A stretch of DNA of 64,000 nt from Sphaerisporangium sp040685555 (GCF_040685555.1 NZ_JBFBIK010000001.1:184137-248136); one strand, 5' to 3'; counted from the first letter of the stretch, positions 42,104-50,946 are shown. The notes: generated by a model from the letters alone, not told the origin. A program made the numbers and translations.

Positions 42104-43498
42104 ATGACGCAGACCCCCGCCGGCTGGTACCCCGACCCATACGGAAGCCCCCAACTGCGTTGGTGGGATGGCACGCAGTGGACGGACGCCACCCACCCGC
42201 TGGAGAGTCCGGCGGGGCAGGGCGGGCCCGTGACCACCGGCCAGTGGGCACAGCCCGGGGTCGGGACGCAGCCTGGCACGGGCGCCCACCCGCAGCCCGG
42301 CACGGGACCGAACCCCCAGCCCGGCACGGGACCCCAGCCGCAGCCCGGCACGGGACCGCAGTTCCAGCCCGGCACGGGACCGCAGTTCCAGCCCGGCACG
42401 GGACCGCAGTTCCAGCCGGGCACGGGGGCCTACCCGCAGCCCGGCACGGGACAGGGCCCCCAGCCGGGCACGGGCTCGCACCCGCAGCCCGGTACGGGGC
42501 CGTACGCCCAGCCCGCCCCGCCACAGGGTCAGGGGCCCTACCCGCAGCAGGGACCGGCCCAGTTCGCGCCGCCGGCGCAGCAGGGAACGGCACCGCTCGG
42601 CGCGCCCGGGAGCCCGTACGGCGGCCCCGCGGGACCGCGGCAGTGGGGCAACCAGGGCGGCACGGCCCAGTTCCCGGTGCCGGAGTTCGGCCCTCAGGGA
42701 CCCCCGCCGCCGAAGAAGAGCATGATCCCCTGGGTCATCGGCGGTGGCGCCGTGGTGATCCTCCTGGTCGTGGCCCTGGTGATCGGTATCAGCGTCGTCA
42801 ACCGCGACAGCGACCCGATCGCCGCCGGGACCCCGGCTCCGACCAACACCGTGGAGCCCTCGGACCCGCAGGTCACCCCGCCGCTGGAGACCACCCCCAC
42901 CCCGGACCCGAGCTCCACGGACCTCCCGGCTGAGCTGCCGCAGCCCAAGGGCAACGTCATCAGCGACCCGCGCACGGGCCTTTCGTACGTGTTCCCCGGC
43001 TCCAAGTGGACGGTGCCGACGTGGGCGGAACTGAACGGCACCGGTCCCGAGGACCCGAACTTCCCGCAGTGGAGCAGCGGCTTCGAGGCCGTCTCCCAGG
43101 AGAACTTCGACGGCCAGGACCACAACTGGGTCGGCCAGGTCCTGACCTGCCGGCTGCCGGAGGCCTTCTCCTACTCCGGGCCCCAGGATCTTCGCAACGT
43201 GGCCGGCACCGTGCTGGTCAACTACGAGAAGCTCTTCTACAGCCCCCCGCACAAGCGGAAGATCGTCAAGGACGCCGCGCTCGACGTCAGCGGCAAGAAG
43301 GCGTGGATCCTGCGGTTCGAGATGGACTTCACCGGCCAGGCCAAGAAGTCGGGCTGGAAGTTCAAGAAGGAACAGGGCGTGATTCTCGTGGTGGATCAGG
43401 GTTCCGGACAGCGACCTTCCATGCTTTACGCCTCCGTACCGGACAATTTGGACACCTCGGTCATCGATCGCGTACTGGACTCTCTCAAGGCCTCATGA
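42104..43498 (+). CDS. DUF2510 membrane protein with octapeptide repeats
   Basis: 464 residues. The N-terminus has the DUF2510 motif AGWYPDPYGSPQLRWWDGTQWT, followed by ten QPGTG-centred eight-residue repeats, then one membrane segment (SMIPWVIGGGAVVILLVVALVIGI) and an extracellular globular domain (about residues 300-464). The role is unknown; DUF2510 proteins are often linked to membrane or signalling complexes. A TATTCT box ends 7 bases before ATG 42104, suggesting leaderless translation. It follows the kinase operon. Confidence 0.82.
   Translation: MTQTPAGWYPDPYGSPQLRWWDGTQWTDATHPLESPAGQGGPVTTGQWAQPGVGTQPGTGAHPQPGTGPNPQPGTGPQPQPGTGPQFQPGTGPQFQPGTGPQFQPGTGAYPQPGTGQGPQPGTGSHPQPGTGPYAQPAPPQGQGPYPQQGPAQFAPPAQQGTAPLGAPGSPYGGPAGPRQWGNQGGTAQFPVPEFGPQGPPPPKKSMIPWVIGGGAVVILLVVALVIGISVVNRDSDPIAAGTPAPTNTVEPSDPQVTPPLETTPTPDPSSTDLPAELPQPKGNVISDPRTGLSYVFPGSKWTVPTWAELNGTGPEDPNFPQWSSGFEAVSQENFDGQDHNWVGQVLTCRLPEAFSYSGPQDLRNVAGTVLVNYEKLFYSPPHKRKIVKDAALDVSGKKAWILRFEMDFTGQAKKSGWKFKKEQGVILVVDQGSGQRPSMLYASVPDNLDTSVIDRVLDSLKAS
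42251..42510 (+). repeat. 24-bp tandem repeats in the DUF2510 gene
   Basis: A 24-bp unit centred on CAGCCCGGCACGGGA recurs about ten times, encoding QPGTG with varied flanks; three neighbouring copies near 42362-42420 are nearly identical (QPGTGPQF). The period keeps frame. Confidence 0.85.
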
Positions 43499-43519
43499 CC
43501 GGGCACTACGCTGGGCATT

Positions 43520-44116
43520 ATGAGTGACCTGTTGGTCTGGATCGACTGTGAGATGACCGGGCTCGATCTCGGCCGTGACGCGCTGGTGGAGGTCGCGTGC
43601 GTCGTGACCGACGGCGAGCTGAACCAGCTGGACGCGGGCGTGGACGTCGTCATCAAGCCGCCGCAGGAGGCGCTGGAGCAGATGTCGGAGGTCGTGCGGC
43701 AGATGCACACCTCCTCCGGGCTGCTCACCGCGCTCGGCGACGGTGTGACGCTCGCCGAGGCCGAGTCCATGGTTCTGGAGTACATCCGTAGGCATGTTCC
43801 CGAGCCGAAGAGGGCGCCGCTGTGCGGCAACTCCATCTCCACGGACCGCTCCTTCATCGCCCGTGACATGCCCGCCGTGGACGGCTACCTGCACTACCGC
43901 ATGGTGGACGTCTCCTCGGTGAAGGAGCTGGTCCGCCGCTGGTATCCCCGCGTCTACTTCGCCTCACCGGCCAAGCAGGGCGGCCACCGCGCGCTGGCCG
44001 ACATCACCGAGAGCGTCCAGGAGATGCGGTACTACCGCGCCGCCGTTTTCGTGCCCCAGCCGGGCCCCGACTCGGCCACCGCACGCGAGGTCGCCGAAGC
44101 CATATCCGGATCTTGA
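43520..44116 (+). CDS. orn: Oligoribonuclease
   Basis: 198 residues, the usual Orn length. DEDDh exonuclease motifs are WIDCEMTGL, ADTHTSSGLL-like region, GNSISTDRSFIARDM and the late HRALADI. It degrades di- and oligo-ribonucleotides (nanoRNA) to mononucleotides in the cytoplasm and clears pGpG. A TACGCT box ends 7 bases before the ATG and no Shine-Dalgarno is seen, suggesting leaderless translation. The tRNA-His lies downstream. Confidence 0.93.
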   Translation: MSDLLVWIDCEMTGLDLGRDALVEVACVVTDGELNQLDAGVDVVIKPPQEALEQMSEVVRQMHTSSGLLTALGDGVTLAEAESMVLEYIRRHVPEPKRAPLCGNSISTDRSFIARDMPAVDGYLHYRMVDVSSVKELVRRWYPRVYFASPAKQGGHRALADITESVQEMRYYRAAVFVPQPGPDSATAREVAEAISGS

Positions 44117-44188
44117 CGCGCCACGGCGTCAGAACCTCCCAAAGCCCGCTACACTTTTCCCAGTGCCGCGGTGCTGACCGCGGGGCAT

Positions 44189-44265
44189 GGTGGGTGTAGC
44201 TCAGTTGGCAGAGCGCCAGGTTGTGGTCCTGGATGTCGTGGGTTCAAGTCCCATCACTCACCCCA
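44189..44265 (+). tRNA. tRNA-His (GTG)
   Basis: The acceptor stem GTGGGTG (44190-44196) pairs with CACTCAC; the extra 5' G (44189) can pair with discriminator C (44262), as required for tRNA-His. The anticodon arm is CCAGG-TTGTGGT-CCTGG with anticodon GTG at 44223-44225. The T arm GTGGG-TTCAAGT-CCCAT is standard. The 3' CCA is encoded. Confidence 0.97.
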
Positions 44266-44271
44266 AGCGGG

Positions 44272-44308
44272 GTGATGGCCGGTCCAGACGGACCGGCCAT
44301 CACGCTTT
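44272..44308 (+). terminator. Terminator after tRNA-His
   Basis: GTGATGGCCGGTCC (44272-44285) and GGACCGGCCATCAC (44290-44303) form a perfect 14-bp stem with loop AGAC, followed by GCTTTT. Confidence 0.9.
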
Positions 44309-44463
44309 TCCGGGCATTTCCCCCCTTTTACGTGGATAGCAGCCTTTTTCGGGCAGCATGCACCCCAAAGATTCACACGGCGGGCTATGCTCGCACAGAA
44401 CCGCTACGCCGCCGGCGCGGGGGGCTCGGCGATCTGACAATGATTCGTGCCACCGGAGGCCGG

Positions 44464-44694
44464 ATGAGTGTCGATGACGCCACGTACAACGAGCACGCGC
44501 ACACCGGGTTGAGCAAACGCGAGGCTGAGGTGATGGAGCTGATCGCGACGGGTCACTCGAACGGAGAGATCGCACAACGGTTGTTCCTGAGCGAGAAGAC
44601 GGTGAAGAACCACGTCAACCGCATCTACTCCAAGCTGGGCGCGGATTCCCGGGGGACCGCCATCGGCCTGTGGAGGGGAAACGCGTCCCCGTGA
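44464..44694 (+). CDS. Small stand-alone LuxR-type HTH regulator
   Basis: 76 residues, consisting only of a LuxR C-terminal HTH (LSKREAEVMELIATGHSNGEIAQRLFLSEKTVKNHVNRIYSKLGA). No receiver or sensor domain. GGAGG lies 5 bases before ATG 44464. Such single-domain proteins can act as accessory regulators. It is between the tRNA-His terminator and a gene on the opposite strand; its target is unknown. Confidence 0.8.
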   Translation: MSVDDATYNEHAHTGLSKREAEVMELIATGHSNGEIAQRLFLSEKTVKNHVNRIYSKLGADSRGTAIGLWRGNASP

Positions 44695-44715
44695 GGGCGC
44701 GGGCCCCGGCGGCCG

Positions 44716-46014
44716 TCAGGCGGGCACGGTCACCGCGTCCCGCACCGCCGTGAGCGCACGGCCCAGCGCCGCGAGGCCGTGCCCGATCTCCTCAGGGGTC
44801 ACCGACAGCGCGGGGCGGAGCCGTACCGACCGCTCCCCGCACGGCAGGACGAGCACTCCCTCGTCGTCCCGCAGCGAGGTGATCAGCCGGTCCCTGTCCG
44901 AGGTCACGTCGAAGGCGCACATGAGGCCTCTCCCCCTGGTGTTGAGCACCAGGCCGGGGAACGCCTCCTCCAGCCGCCGCAGGCCGTCGAGCAGGGTCTC
45001 CCCGAGCACTCCGGCACGGGCGATCAGCCCGTCCCGCTCGATGATCTCCAGCATCCTGCGGGAACGGACCATGTCGACGAGGCCGCCGCCCCACGTGGAG
45101 TTGATCCGCCCGCTCACCTGGAACACGTTGCCCTCGACCTCGTCCACCCTGCGGCCGGCCATGATCCCGCCGACCTGCACCTTCTTGGCGAAGGCCACGA
45201 TGTCGGGCGCCAGGCCGAGCTGCTGGTAGGCCCAAGGCGTGCCGGTGAGGCCGGCGCCGGTCTGCACCTCGTCGAGGACGAACAGCGCGTCCCGCTCGTG
45301 GCACAGGTCCTGGACGGCCCGCAGGAACTCGGGGCGCATGTGGTTGTCCCCGCCCTCGCCCTGGATGGGCTCGGCGATGAAGCACGCGATGTCGTGGGGG
45401 TGGCGGTCGAAGGCCTCCCGGGCCTGGGCCAGCGACCGCTCCTCGGCCGCCTCCACGTCCCCGAAGTGGATCGCAGGCACCTCGATCCTCGGCCAGTCGA
45501 AGGCGGGGAAGCGGTCGGTCTTGGCCGGCTCGGTGTTGGTCAGCGACAAGGTGTACCCGCTGCGGCCGTGGAAGGCGCGTGTGAGGTGCAGCACCTTGGT
45601 CCCGAGCTCGCGGGGGCGGCCGGCGGCCTCGTTGAGGCGGCTCTTCCAGTCGAAGGCGCACTTGAGGGCGTTCTCCACGGCCAGCGCGCCGCCCTCGACG
45701 AAGAACAGGTGGGGCAGTTCCGGATCGCCGAGCACCCGGGCGAAGGTGTCGGCGAAGTCGGCGAGGTGGGACGTGTAGAGGTCGGAGTTCGCCGGCTTGT
45801 TGGCGGCGACCCTGCCGAGCAGCGACAGGAACTCCGGATCGTCGTCGAACGGGTTCACCCCGAGCGGGGCCGAGGCGAAGAAGGTGTAGAAGTCGAGGTA
45901 GCGGCGGCCGGTGCCGGCGTCCACGATCCAGGATCCGCCGCTACGTTCGAGGTCGAGCTCCAGCCGGTAGCCGTCGACGAGGAGGTGGCGGGCCAGACGG
46001 CCGAGGACGCTCAT
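44716..46014 (-). CDS. lat: L-lysine 6-aminotransferase
   Basis: 432 residues. A class III PLP aminotransferase with PEGGALAVENALKCAFDWK, LTRAFHGRSGYTLSLTN, FVLDEVQTGAGLTG and the PLP lysine in AFAKKVQVGG, a motif I associate with lysine 6-aminotransferase. It converts L-lysine to alpha-aminoadipate semialdehyde (piperideine-6-carboxylate). In Streptomyces this is a step in cephamycin precursor supply, and in other actinobacteria it is linked to lysine catabolism. GGGAGGG lies 4 bases before ATG 46014. No beta-lactam genes were seen nearby. Confidence 0.85.
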   Translation of the reverse strand: MSVLGRLARHLLVDGYRLELDLERSGGSWIVDAGTGRRYLDFYTFFASAPLGVNPFDDDPEFLSLLGRVAANKPANSDLYTSHLADFADTFARVLGDPELPHLFFVEGGALAVENALKCAFDWKSRLNEAAGRPRELGTKVLHLTRAFHGRSGYTLSLTNTEPAKTDRFPAFDWPRIEVPAIHFGDVEAAEERSLAQAREAFDRHPHDIACFIAEPIQGEGGDNHMRPEFLRAVQDLCHERDALFVLDEVQTGAGLTGTPWAYQQLGLAPDIVAFAKKVQVGGIMAGRRVDEVEGNVFQVSGRINSTWGGGLVDMVRSRRMLEIIERDGLIARAGVLGETLLDGLRRLEEAFPGLVLNTRGRGLMCAFDVTSDRDRLITSLRDDEGVLVLPCGERSVRLRPALSVTPEEIGHGLAALGRALTAVRDAVTVPA

Positions 46015-46144
46015 GTGCCCTCCCATGCGGAGCTGGACACTTACGCCAGATTATTCCCCGTCACCCGGGCACATATGTTCATACTTTCCGGCACATCTGC
46101 CCTGCCACACTAATTCTTTTGCCGAAAGGCTTCCCGGCGGCGTT

Positions 46145-46726
46145 CTAGTGGGCGTGCGCGGCCGATCCCGCGGTCCCCCTGTGACCGACGCCCCGGTCCC
46201 GGACGGCCAGGTACACCAGCGAGGCGCCGTACACGATCGCGAAGATGCCGATCAGCCAGGTCAGGGCGAGCGCGCCGGACGCGGGCCAGACGAACAGCAG
46301 GATTCCGAAGATCACCGCGAGGACCCCGCTGAGCGCGTACATCCAGTCGGTCTCGCCGGTGGCCTTCCTGCGCCTGAACGCCGCGACGATCTCGACCACG
46401 CCGATGACGACCGCGTAGGCGGCGATCAGCAGGAGCAGTGCGAGCGCCGTGATCCCCGGCCAGACCCAGGCGACGATACCGGCCAGGACGCCGACGACGC
46501 CGGAGACGATCATCCAGATCTTGGAGTCACCGGGATGGTCCCCCCGGAAAGCCCCGATGAGCGTGAAGACCCCGCTGACGATCGCGAAGGCTCCGAAGAG
46601 GATCACCAGCGTGAGGAGCGTGATCAGGGGCCACACGATGGCCAGGATGCCGAACAGGATCGCGCAGGCGCCCCGTACCGCGAGCACCCACCAGTGACGG
46701 CCTACCTCGGCCCGCACATCTTGCAT
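46145..46726 (-). CDS. HdeD-family membrane protein (DUF308)
   Basis: 193 residues with six hydrophobic segments and the repeated pattern ILFGILAIVWPLITL, VLAGIVAWVWPGITAL and VIFGILLFVWPASGAL typical of HdeD/DUF308. The family is named for acid resistance in E. coli; its actinobacterial role is unknown. GGGAGG precedes ATG 46726. It lies downstream of lat on the same strand, 119 bp away. Confidence 0.87.
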   Translation of the reverse strand: MQDVRAEVGRHWWVLAVRGACAILFGILAIVWPLITLLTLVILFGAFAIVSGVFTLIGAFRGDHPGDSKIWMIVSGVVGVLAGIVAWVWPGITALALLLLIAAYAVVIGVVEIVAAFRRRKATGETDWMYALSGVLAVIFGILLFVWPASGALALTWLIGIFAIVYGASLVYLAVRDRGVGHRGTAGSAAHAH

Positions 46727-46944
46727 ATCGTCCTCCCAGGTCGGCCGAGGATTCCATGATCGGCGATCCGCTCATGGCATGAAGGCCACCTCCAGCCCCA
46801 CGTTTCCGTTCATATCCGGAAAGGACCGGTTACCAGACCAAATCAACGTCAAATGCTGTCCAGTACTTAAAAAGCCCGGCAATATCGTGGGAAGTGCGCT
46901 GACATGCAGGACATGTCGGCGACGAAACTCTTGGAGGGACGCCG

Positions 46945-48165
46945 GTGTCACTTCGCGAAGCCGCCGAAGACATCAGCAGTGAGCTCGTACGGCTGCGCCA
47001 CGCGCTGCACCGTGAGCCCGAGCTCGGCCTGGACCTGCCGAGGACCCAGGAGAAGGTGCTCGGCGCACTGGCGGGCCTGCCCCTGGAGGTGTCGACCGGC
47101 GCGCGGCTGAGCTCGGTCACCGCCGTCCTGCGCGGCGCGCGGCCCGGCCCGACCGTACTGCTCCGCGGCGACATGGACGCGCTCCCCGTGACGGAACGGA
47201 GCGGCGCCCCGGTGGTCTCGGAGCTCGCCGGGCGCATGCACGCCTGCGGGCACGACCTGCACACCGCCATGCTGGCCGGCGCCGCGCACCTGCTCGCCGC
47301 CCGGCGCGACCGGCTGGCCGGCGACATCGTCTTCATGTTCCAGCCCGGCGAGGAGGGCGCGGGCGGCGCGAAGATCATGATTGAGGAGGGCGTGCTGGAC
47401 GCCTCGGGCCGGCGTCCCGTCGCGGCGTACGCGCTGCACGTGATCAGCTCTCTGCTGCCGCGGGGAGTCTTCGTCACCAGGAGCGGCCCCATCATGGCGG
47501 CGGCGGACCGGCTGACCGTGACCGTGCGCGGCTCGGGCGGGCACGGGTCGACCCCGCACCTCGCGAGCGATCCGATCCCCGCCGCGTGCGAGATGGTCAC
47601 CGCGCTCCAGACCATGGTCACGCGGGGCTTCGACGTGTTCGACCCGGTGGTGGTCACCGTGGGGAGCTTCCACGCCGGCACCGCCGACAACGTCATCCCC
47701 GGCGAGGCTCGCTTCGAGGCGACGGTCAGATCCTTCTCCACGGCGGCCCACGAGCGCGTCCAGGAGCGCGTTCTGAGGCTCGTGAGGGGCATCGCCGCGG
47801 CGCACGGCCTGGAGGTCGATGCCGACTATGACGTGAGCTATCCCGTCACCGTCAACAGCGCGGCGGAGGCGGAGTTCGTCGGCGCGACCGTGCGCGAGGT
47901 GTTCGACGAGCGGCGGTTCATCAGGGCGCCCCAGCCGTTCGCCGGCTCGGAGGACTTCTCGTTCGTCTGCGAGGAGGTGCCCTCGGCATTCGTCGCCCTC
48001 GGCGCCTGCCCGGCGGGGGCCGACCCGTCGAAGGCCGCCTACAACCACGCGCCGGAGGCTGCCTTCGACGACGCCGTGCTGGCCGACGGCGCGGCGCTCT
48101 ACGCCGAGCTCGCCGCGCGCAGGCTCGCCCAGGAGGCCTCAGCCGGCGGCGTAGACCACCAGTGA
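46945..48165 (+). CDS. M20 family amidohydrolase (hippurate hydrolase-like)
   Basis: 406 residues. It shows LRHALHREPELG, LLRGDMDALPV, MHACGHDLHTAMLAGAA, FQPGEEGAGGA and AGSEDFSFV, the zinc-binding and catalytic motifs of aminoacylase-type M20D enzymes. The insertion domain follows at about 180-290. It hydrolyses an N-acyl amide such as an N-acyl-amino acid; the substrate is not determined. GTG 46945 has TGGAGGGA upstream. Confidence 0.88.
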   Translation: MSLREAAEDISSELVRLRHALHREPELGLDLPRTQEKVLGALAGLPLEVSTGARLSSVTAVLRGARPGPTVLLRGDMDALPVTERSGAPVVSELAGRMHACGHDLHTAMLAGAAHLLAARRDRLAGDIVFMFQPGEEGAGGAKIMIEEGVLDASGRRPVAAYALHVISSLLPRGVFVTRSGPIMAAADRLTVTVRGSGGHGSTPHLASDPIPAACEMVTALQTMVTRGFDVFDPVVVTVGSFHAGTADNVIPGEARFEATVRSFSTAAHERVQERVLRLVRGIAAAHGLEVDADYDVSYPVTVNSAAEAEFVGATVREVFDERRFIRAPQPFAGSEDFSFVCEEVPSAFVALGACPAGADPSKAAYNHAPEAAFDDAVLADGAALYAELAARRLAQEASAGGVDHQ

Positions 48166-48190
48166 GACCGCGACGTACTGGGGAACGCTC

Positions 48191-49543
48191 TCAGAGGGCG
48201 TCCAGGAAGCGCACGGCGATGGGGGTGGCGGCGGCGGCGCCCGTGCCACCGTGCTCGACGAGCACCGCGAAGGCGAGGTCGCCGCGGTAGCCGACGAACC
48301 AGGCGTGGTCCTCCCCCGAGGCGGCCCGCGCCGTGCCGGTCTTGCCCGCGACGCCCGCGGGAAGGCCGGACGGGGCGGCCGTTCCGTCGGTCACCACCGC
48401 CGTCATCGTCGAACGCAGCGGAGCGAGGACCTGCGGCGGCAGCTTCCTCGGCCTGGGGCGCCCGTCGGTCTCCAGCCGCCCGACGGCGTCCTCCGACATC
48501 AGCCTCGGCGGTCGCCACGTGCCGTTCTGGACGGCGGCGGCGACCAGCGCCATGCACAGCGGGGTGGCCCGCACGGAGTTCCGCCCGATGGCGTCCGCAC
48601 CCGGCTGGTCGCCGTTCCCGGCGTCGCGCACGGTCCCGCAGACCCCGCCGAGGCCCGACTTCAGCTTCCCGCCGAACCCGAACTCCGCCGCCTCCCGCCG
48701 GAGACCGCCCTCCCCCAGATCCTCGACGGGGTAGGGCCTGTAGAAGGCGCCCTGGCCCGGCAGCCGGTCGGCCACGGCCAGCACCTCCCCCGTGGACGGC
48801 CTCACCGCGACGATGGCGGCCGGGTCGGATACGCCGTCGAGCGCGCGTGCCGCGGCGGCCTGCGTCCACCAGTCGAGGGTCGTGCGGAACCTCCGCTCGG
48901 CCGCCTGGCGGAACACCACGAGCCTCCTGGACTTGCCGGTGGAGGCCACCGCCTCGATCGCCCACCCGGTCGGCGGGTCCACGTACAGGTCGTCGACCCT
49001 GCCGGTGAGGTCCTTGAAGTACCTCTCGGCCCCGCTGTCGTGGGGCAGCGGCTTCCCCTGCCGGGTGAGCAGATCGGTCCCCGGCACGGGGATCTCGGTC
49101 ATGCGCAGCCGCTCGTTCGCCGCCAGCCCGGGGTGGAGGGTCTCGGGCGTCCAGACGACCTTCCACCCGCCGTCCCTGACCGCGAGATGCAGCACGGAGG
49201 AGAACTTCCACTGCCCCAGCTCGCCGATCTGCCTGGCCCCCTCGAAGGGCATGTCCGCGGAGCGCTCGCCCCGCCGTACGACCGCGCCCGGCGTCAGCTT
49301 GATGGACAGGATCTGCAGATCGGTGCTGAGGCGGCGGTGCTGGTCCAGGAAGTCGGGCGGCGGGGACGCGACCAGTTCGCGCATCTCGGCGAGGTTCTCG
49401 GCCGCCCAGGCGTCGAGGTAGGCCTGGCCGGTCACCCTGGGGCTCCCGGTCACCCGGCGCGAGTCGACGACCAGGGCCACGAGCGCCGCCGCGACGATGA
49501 CGAGACTCACCACAACCAGAGCGAGCAGTCCTCGGCGGCGCAT
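48191..49543 (-). CDS. Penicillin-binding-protein homologue with internal deletion of the active-site region
   Basis: 450 residues. After an N-terminal membrane segment (GLLALVVVSLVIVAAALVALVV) come an NTF2-like domain (residues about 45-170) and a transpeptidase domain. The latter reads from AAIVAVRPSTGEVLAVADRLPGQGA directly into LRREAAEFGFGGKLKSG; the SxxK and SxN regions that normally lie between are missing (about 70 residues short). AGKTGTARA, the KTG motif, remains. It is therefore probably inactive or a pseudogene, unless the sequence has an error. GGGAG precedes ATG 49543. Its stop lies 25 bases from the convergent M20 gene. Confidence 0.75.
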   Translation of the reverse strand: MRRRGLLALVVVSLVIVAAALVALVVDSRRVTGSPRVTGQAYLDAWAAENLAEMRELVASPPPDFLDQHRRLSTDLQILSIKLTPGAVVRRGERSADMPFEGARQIGELGQWKFSSVLHLAVRDGGWKVVWTPETLHPGLAANERLRMTEIPVPGTDLLTRQGKPLPHDSGAERYFKDLTGRVDDLYVDPPTGWAIEAVASTGKSRRLVVFRQAAERRFRTTLDWWTQAAAARALDGVSDPAAIVAVRPSTGEVLAVADRLPGQGAFYRPYPVEDLGEGGLRREAAEFGFGGKLKSGLGGVCGTVRDAGNGDQPGADAIGRNSVRATPLCMALVAAAVQNGTWRPPRLMSEDAVGRLETDGRPRPRKLPPQVLAPLRSTMTAVVTDGTAAPSGLPAGVAGKTGTARAASGEDHAWFVGYRGDLAFAVLVEHGGTGAAAATPIAVRFLDAL

Positions 49544-49606
49544 ACGGTTCTCCCAAGAGTGCCGGTTATGGCACATCCCGATATATCAGAAGCAATGGGA
49601 GAGCGT

Positions 49607-50458
49607 GTGGGCAAGCGCAAGGCTGAGGTGACTCCCCTGCCCGGCAGCTACCCGGTGGACTCCGGCGAGGTGGAGCTCCTGCGGGACCTGGACCGGCCGA
49701 ACGGCTGGCTGCTGAGCATGGCCGGGGTCCCCCAGTCGTACGTGGATCTCGACGATCCCACGTATCTCGACTTCGAGTACGTCCGGCTCATGGCCGACGT
49801 GATCGACGCGATCGAGGACGGCCCGCTGGACGTCGTCCACGTGGGCGCCGGCGCCTGCACGCTCCCCCGGTACATCGCCGCGACCAGGCCCGGCTCCCGG
49901 CACATCGTGATCGAGCCCGACGCCATGCTGGTGCAGCTGGTCAGGGACCAGCTGCACCTGAAGTCCGTGCCCCGGCTGAAGGTCCGCGTGGCCGACGGCC
50001 GCTCGGCCGCCGCCGGGCTGCACGACGCCTCGGCCGACCTGTTCATCCTGGACGCGTTCAGCGGCGCGGTCATGCCGCTCGACCTCGCCACGGCCGAGTA
50101 CATGGGCGACGTCGCCCGCGTGCTCAAGGAGCCGGGCACGCTGCTGGTCAACATCGCCGACGGCAAGGGGCTCGCCTTCGCGCGCCGCGTCGTCGCGACC
50201 GTGGGCGGCGCGTTCCGCCACGTGGCGCTGCTCGCCGAGCCCGGCGTCCTGCGGGGACGCCGGTTCGGGAACCTCATCGTGGTGGCCTCACCGGCGCCGC
50301 TGCCCCTCCAGGACCTGATCCGCAAGGCGGCGGGCGGCCTGACGCAGGCCCGGTGCGTGTACGAGGAGGGGCTGGTGAACTTCGTCGCCGGCGCGGCGCC
50401 GATCAGGGACGGGGACTCCGTGGTCTCACCGGTGCCCCCGGCCGCGCTGTTCGAGTGA
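49607..50458 (+). CDS. Spermidine-synthase-like methyltransferase-fold protein
   Basis: 283 residues. WLLSMAGVPQSYVDLDDPTYLDFEYVRLM, VVHVGAGACTLPRYIA (nucleotide-binding turn), IVIEPDAM and LFILDAFSGAVMPLDLATAEYM match the spermidine synthase-like superfamily widely found in actinobacteria. No polyamine-specific motif is obvious, so the activity is unknown. GTG 49607 has GGGAGAG upstream; ATG 49568 and ATG 49595 are alternatives. Divergent from the PBP-like gene. Confidence 0.8.
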   Translation: MGKRKAEVTPLPGSYPVDSGEVELLRDLDRPNGWLLSMAGVPQSYVDLDDPTYLDFEYVRLMADVIDAIEDGPLDVVHVGAGACTLPRYIAATRPGSRHIVIEPDAMLVQLVRDQLHLKSVPRLKVRVADGRSAAAGLHDASADLFILDAFSGAVMPLDLATAEYMGDVARVLKEPGTLLVNIADGKGLAFARRVVATVGGAFRHVALLAEPGVLRGRRFGNLIVVASPAPLPLQDLIRKAAGGLTQARCVYEEGLVNFVAGAAPIRDGDSVVSPVPPAALFE

Positions 50459-50475
50459 GCCGGGCCCTTCCCCCG

Positions 50476-50838
50476 TCAGCCGAACAGATCGGGCTCCGAG
50501 CGGATGATCTGGTCGTAGAGCGGCTGGAAGTTGATCCAGCCCACCAGGTCGTTGCCTATCTGGCCGTGGGTCAGCTTGGCGTTCTCGTGCGAGATCGGCA
50601 CGACCCGGCCGGCGGCCTTGGCGAGCAGCTGCGCCTGGCACGAGCGTTCCATGGTGATGAACCACCAGGCGGCGGCGTCCACCGAGTCGCCGACCGTCAG
50701 CAGGCCGTGGTTGCGGAGGATGACCGCCTTGTGGGAGCCGAGGGCCTGGGCGATCCTGCGGCCCTCCTCGGTTTCGACCACCACGCCGGTGTAGTCGTCG
50801 AACAGGCCGTGATCCTCGTAGAACGCGCACGCCCGAAC
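50476..50838 (-). pseudogene. Class II aldolase/adducin family, N-terminally truncated
   Basis: About 120 codons of C-terminal aldolase sequence: ACAFYEDHGLFDDYTGVVVETEEG, GSHKAVILRNHGLLTVGDSV and WWFITMERSCQAQLLA. The expected N-terminal half is missing; an in-frame TGA lies just upstream at 50839-50841. It is likely the remnant of a deletion, since the frame is intact but lacks the first catalytic half. ATG 50784 is a possible start of a residual peptide. Confidence 0.75.
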
Positions 50839-50946
50839 TCATGTCGGTTACCCACGAGTATGCCCGCCGCCCGGAGCCATCGGAATCACCCGGCGTCCAC
50901 ACCTCTAGACAGACCGGCAAGTCTGGTCGCTGGGGTAGGCGCCCCG
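50839..50946. other. Junction DNA between the truncated aldolase and the carbinolamine dehydratase gene
   Basis: 108 bp replacing the expected 5' half of the aldolase gene. It contains short inverted elements (AGAC...GTCT around 50911-50926 and GGCGCC around 50939 and 50950) that could mark an excision or recombination end. No gene recognised. Confidence 0.35.

Noticed and set aside
50839..50946. Insertion-sequence end near the aldolase
   Set aside because: Short inverted elements are present, but no transposase or target duplication was found.
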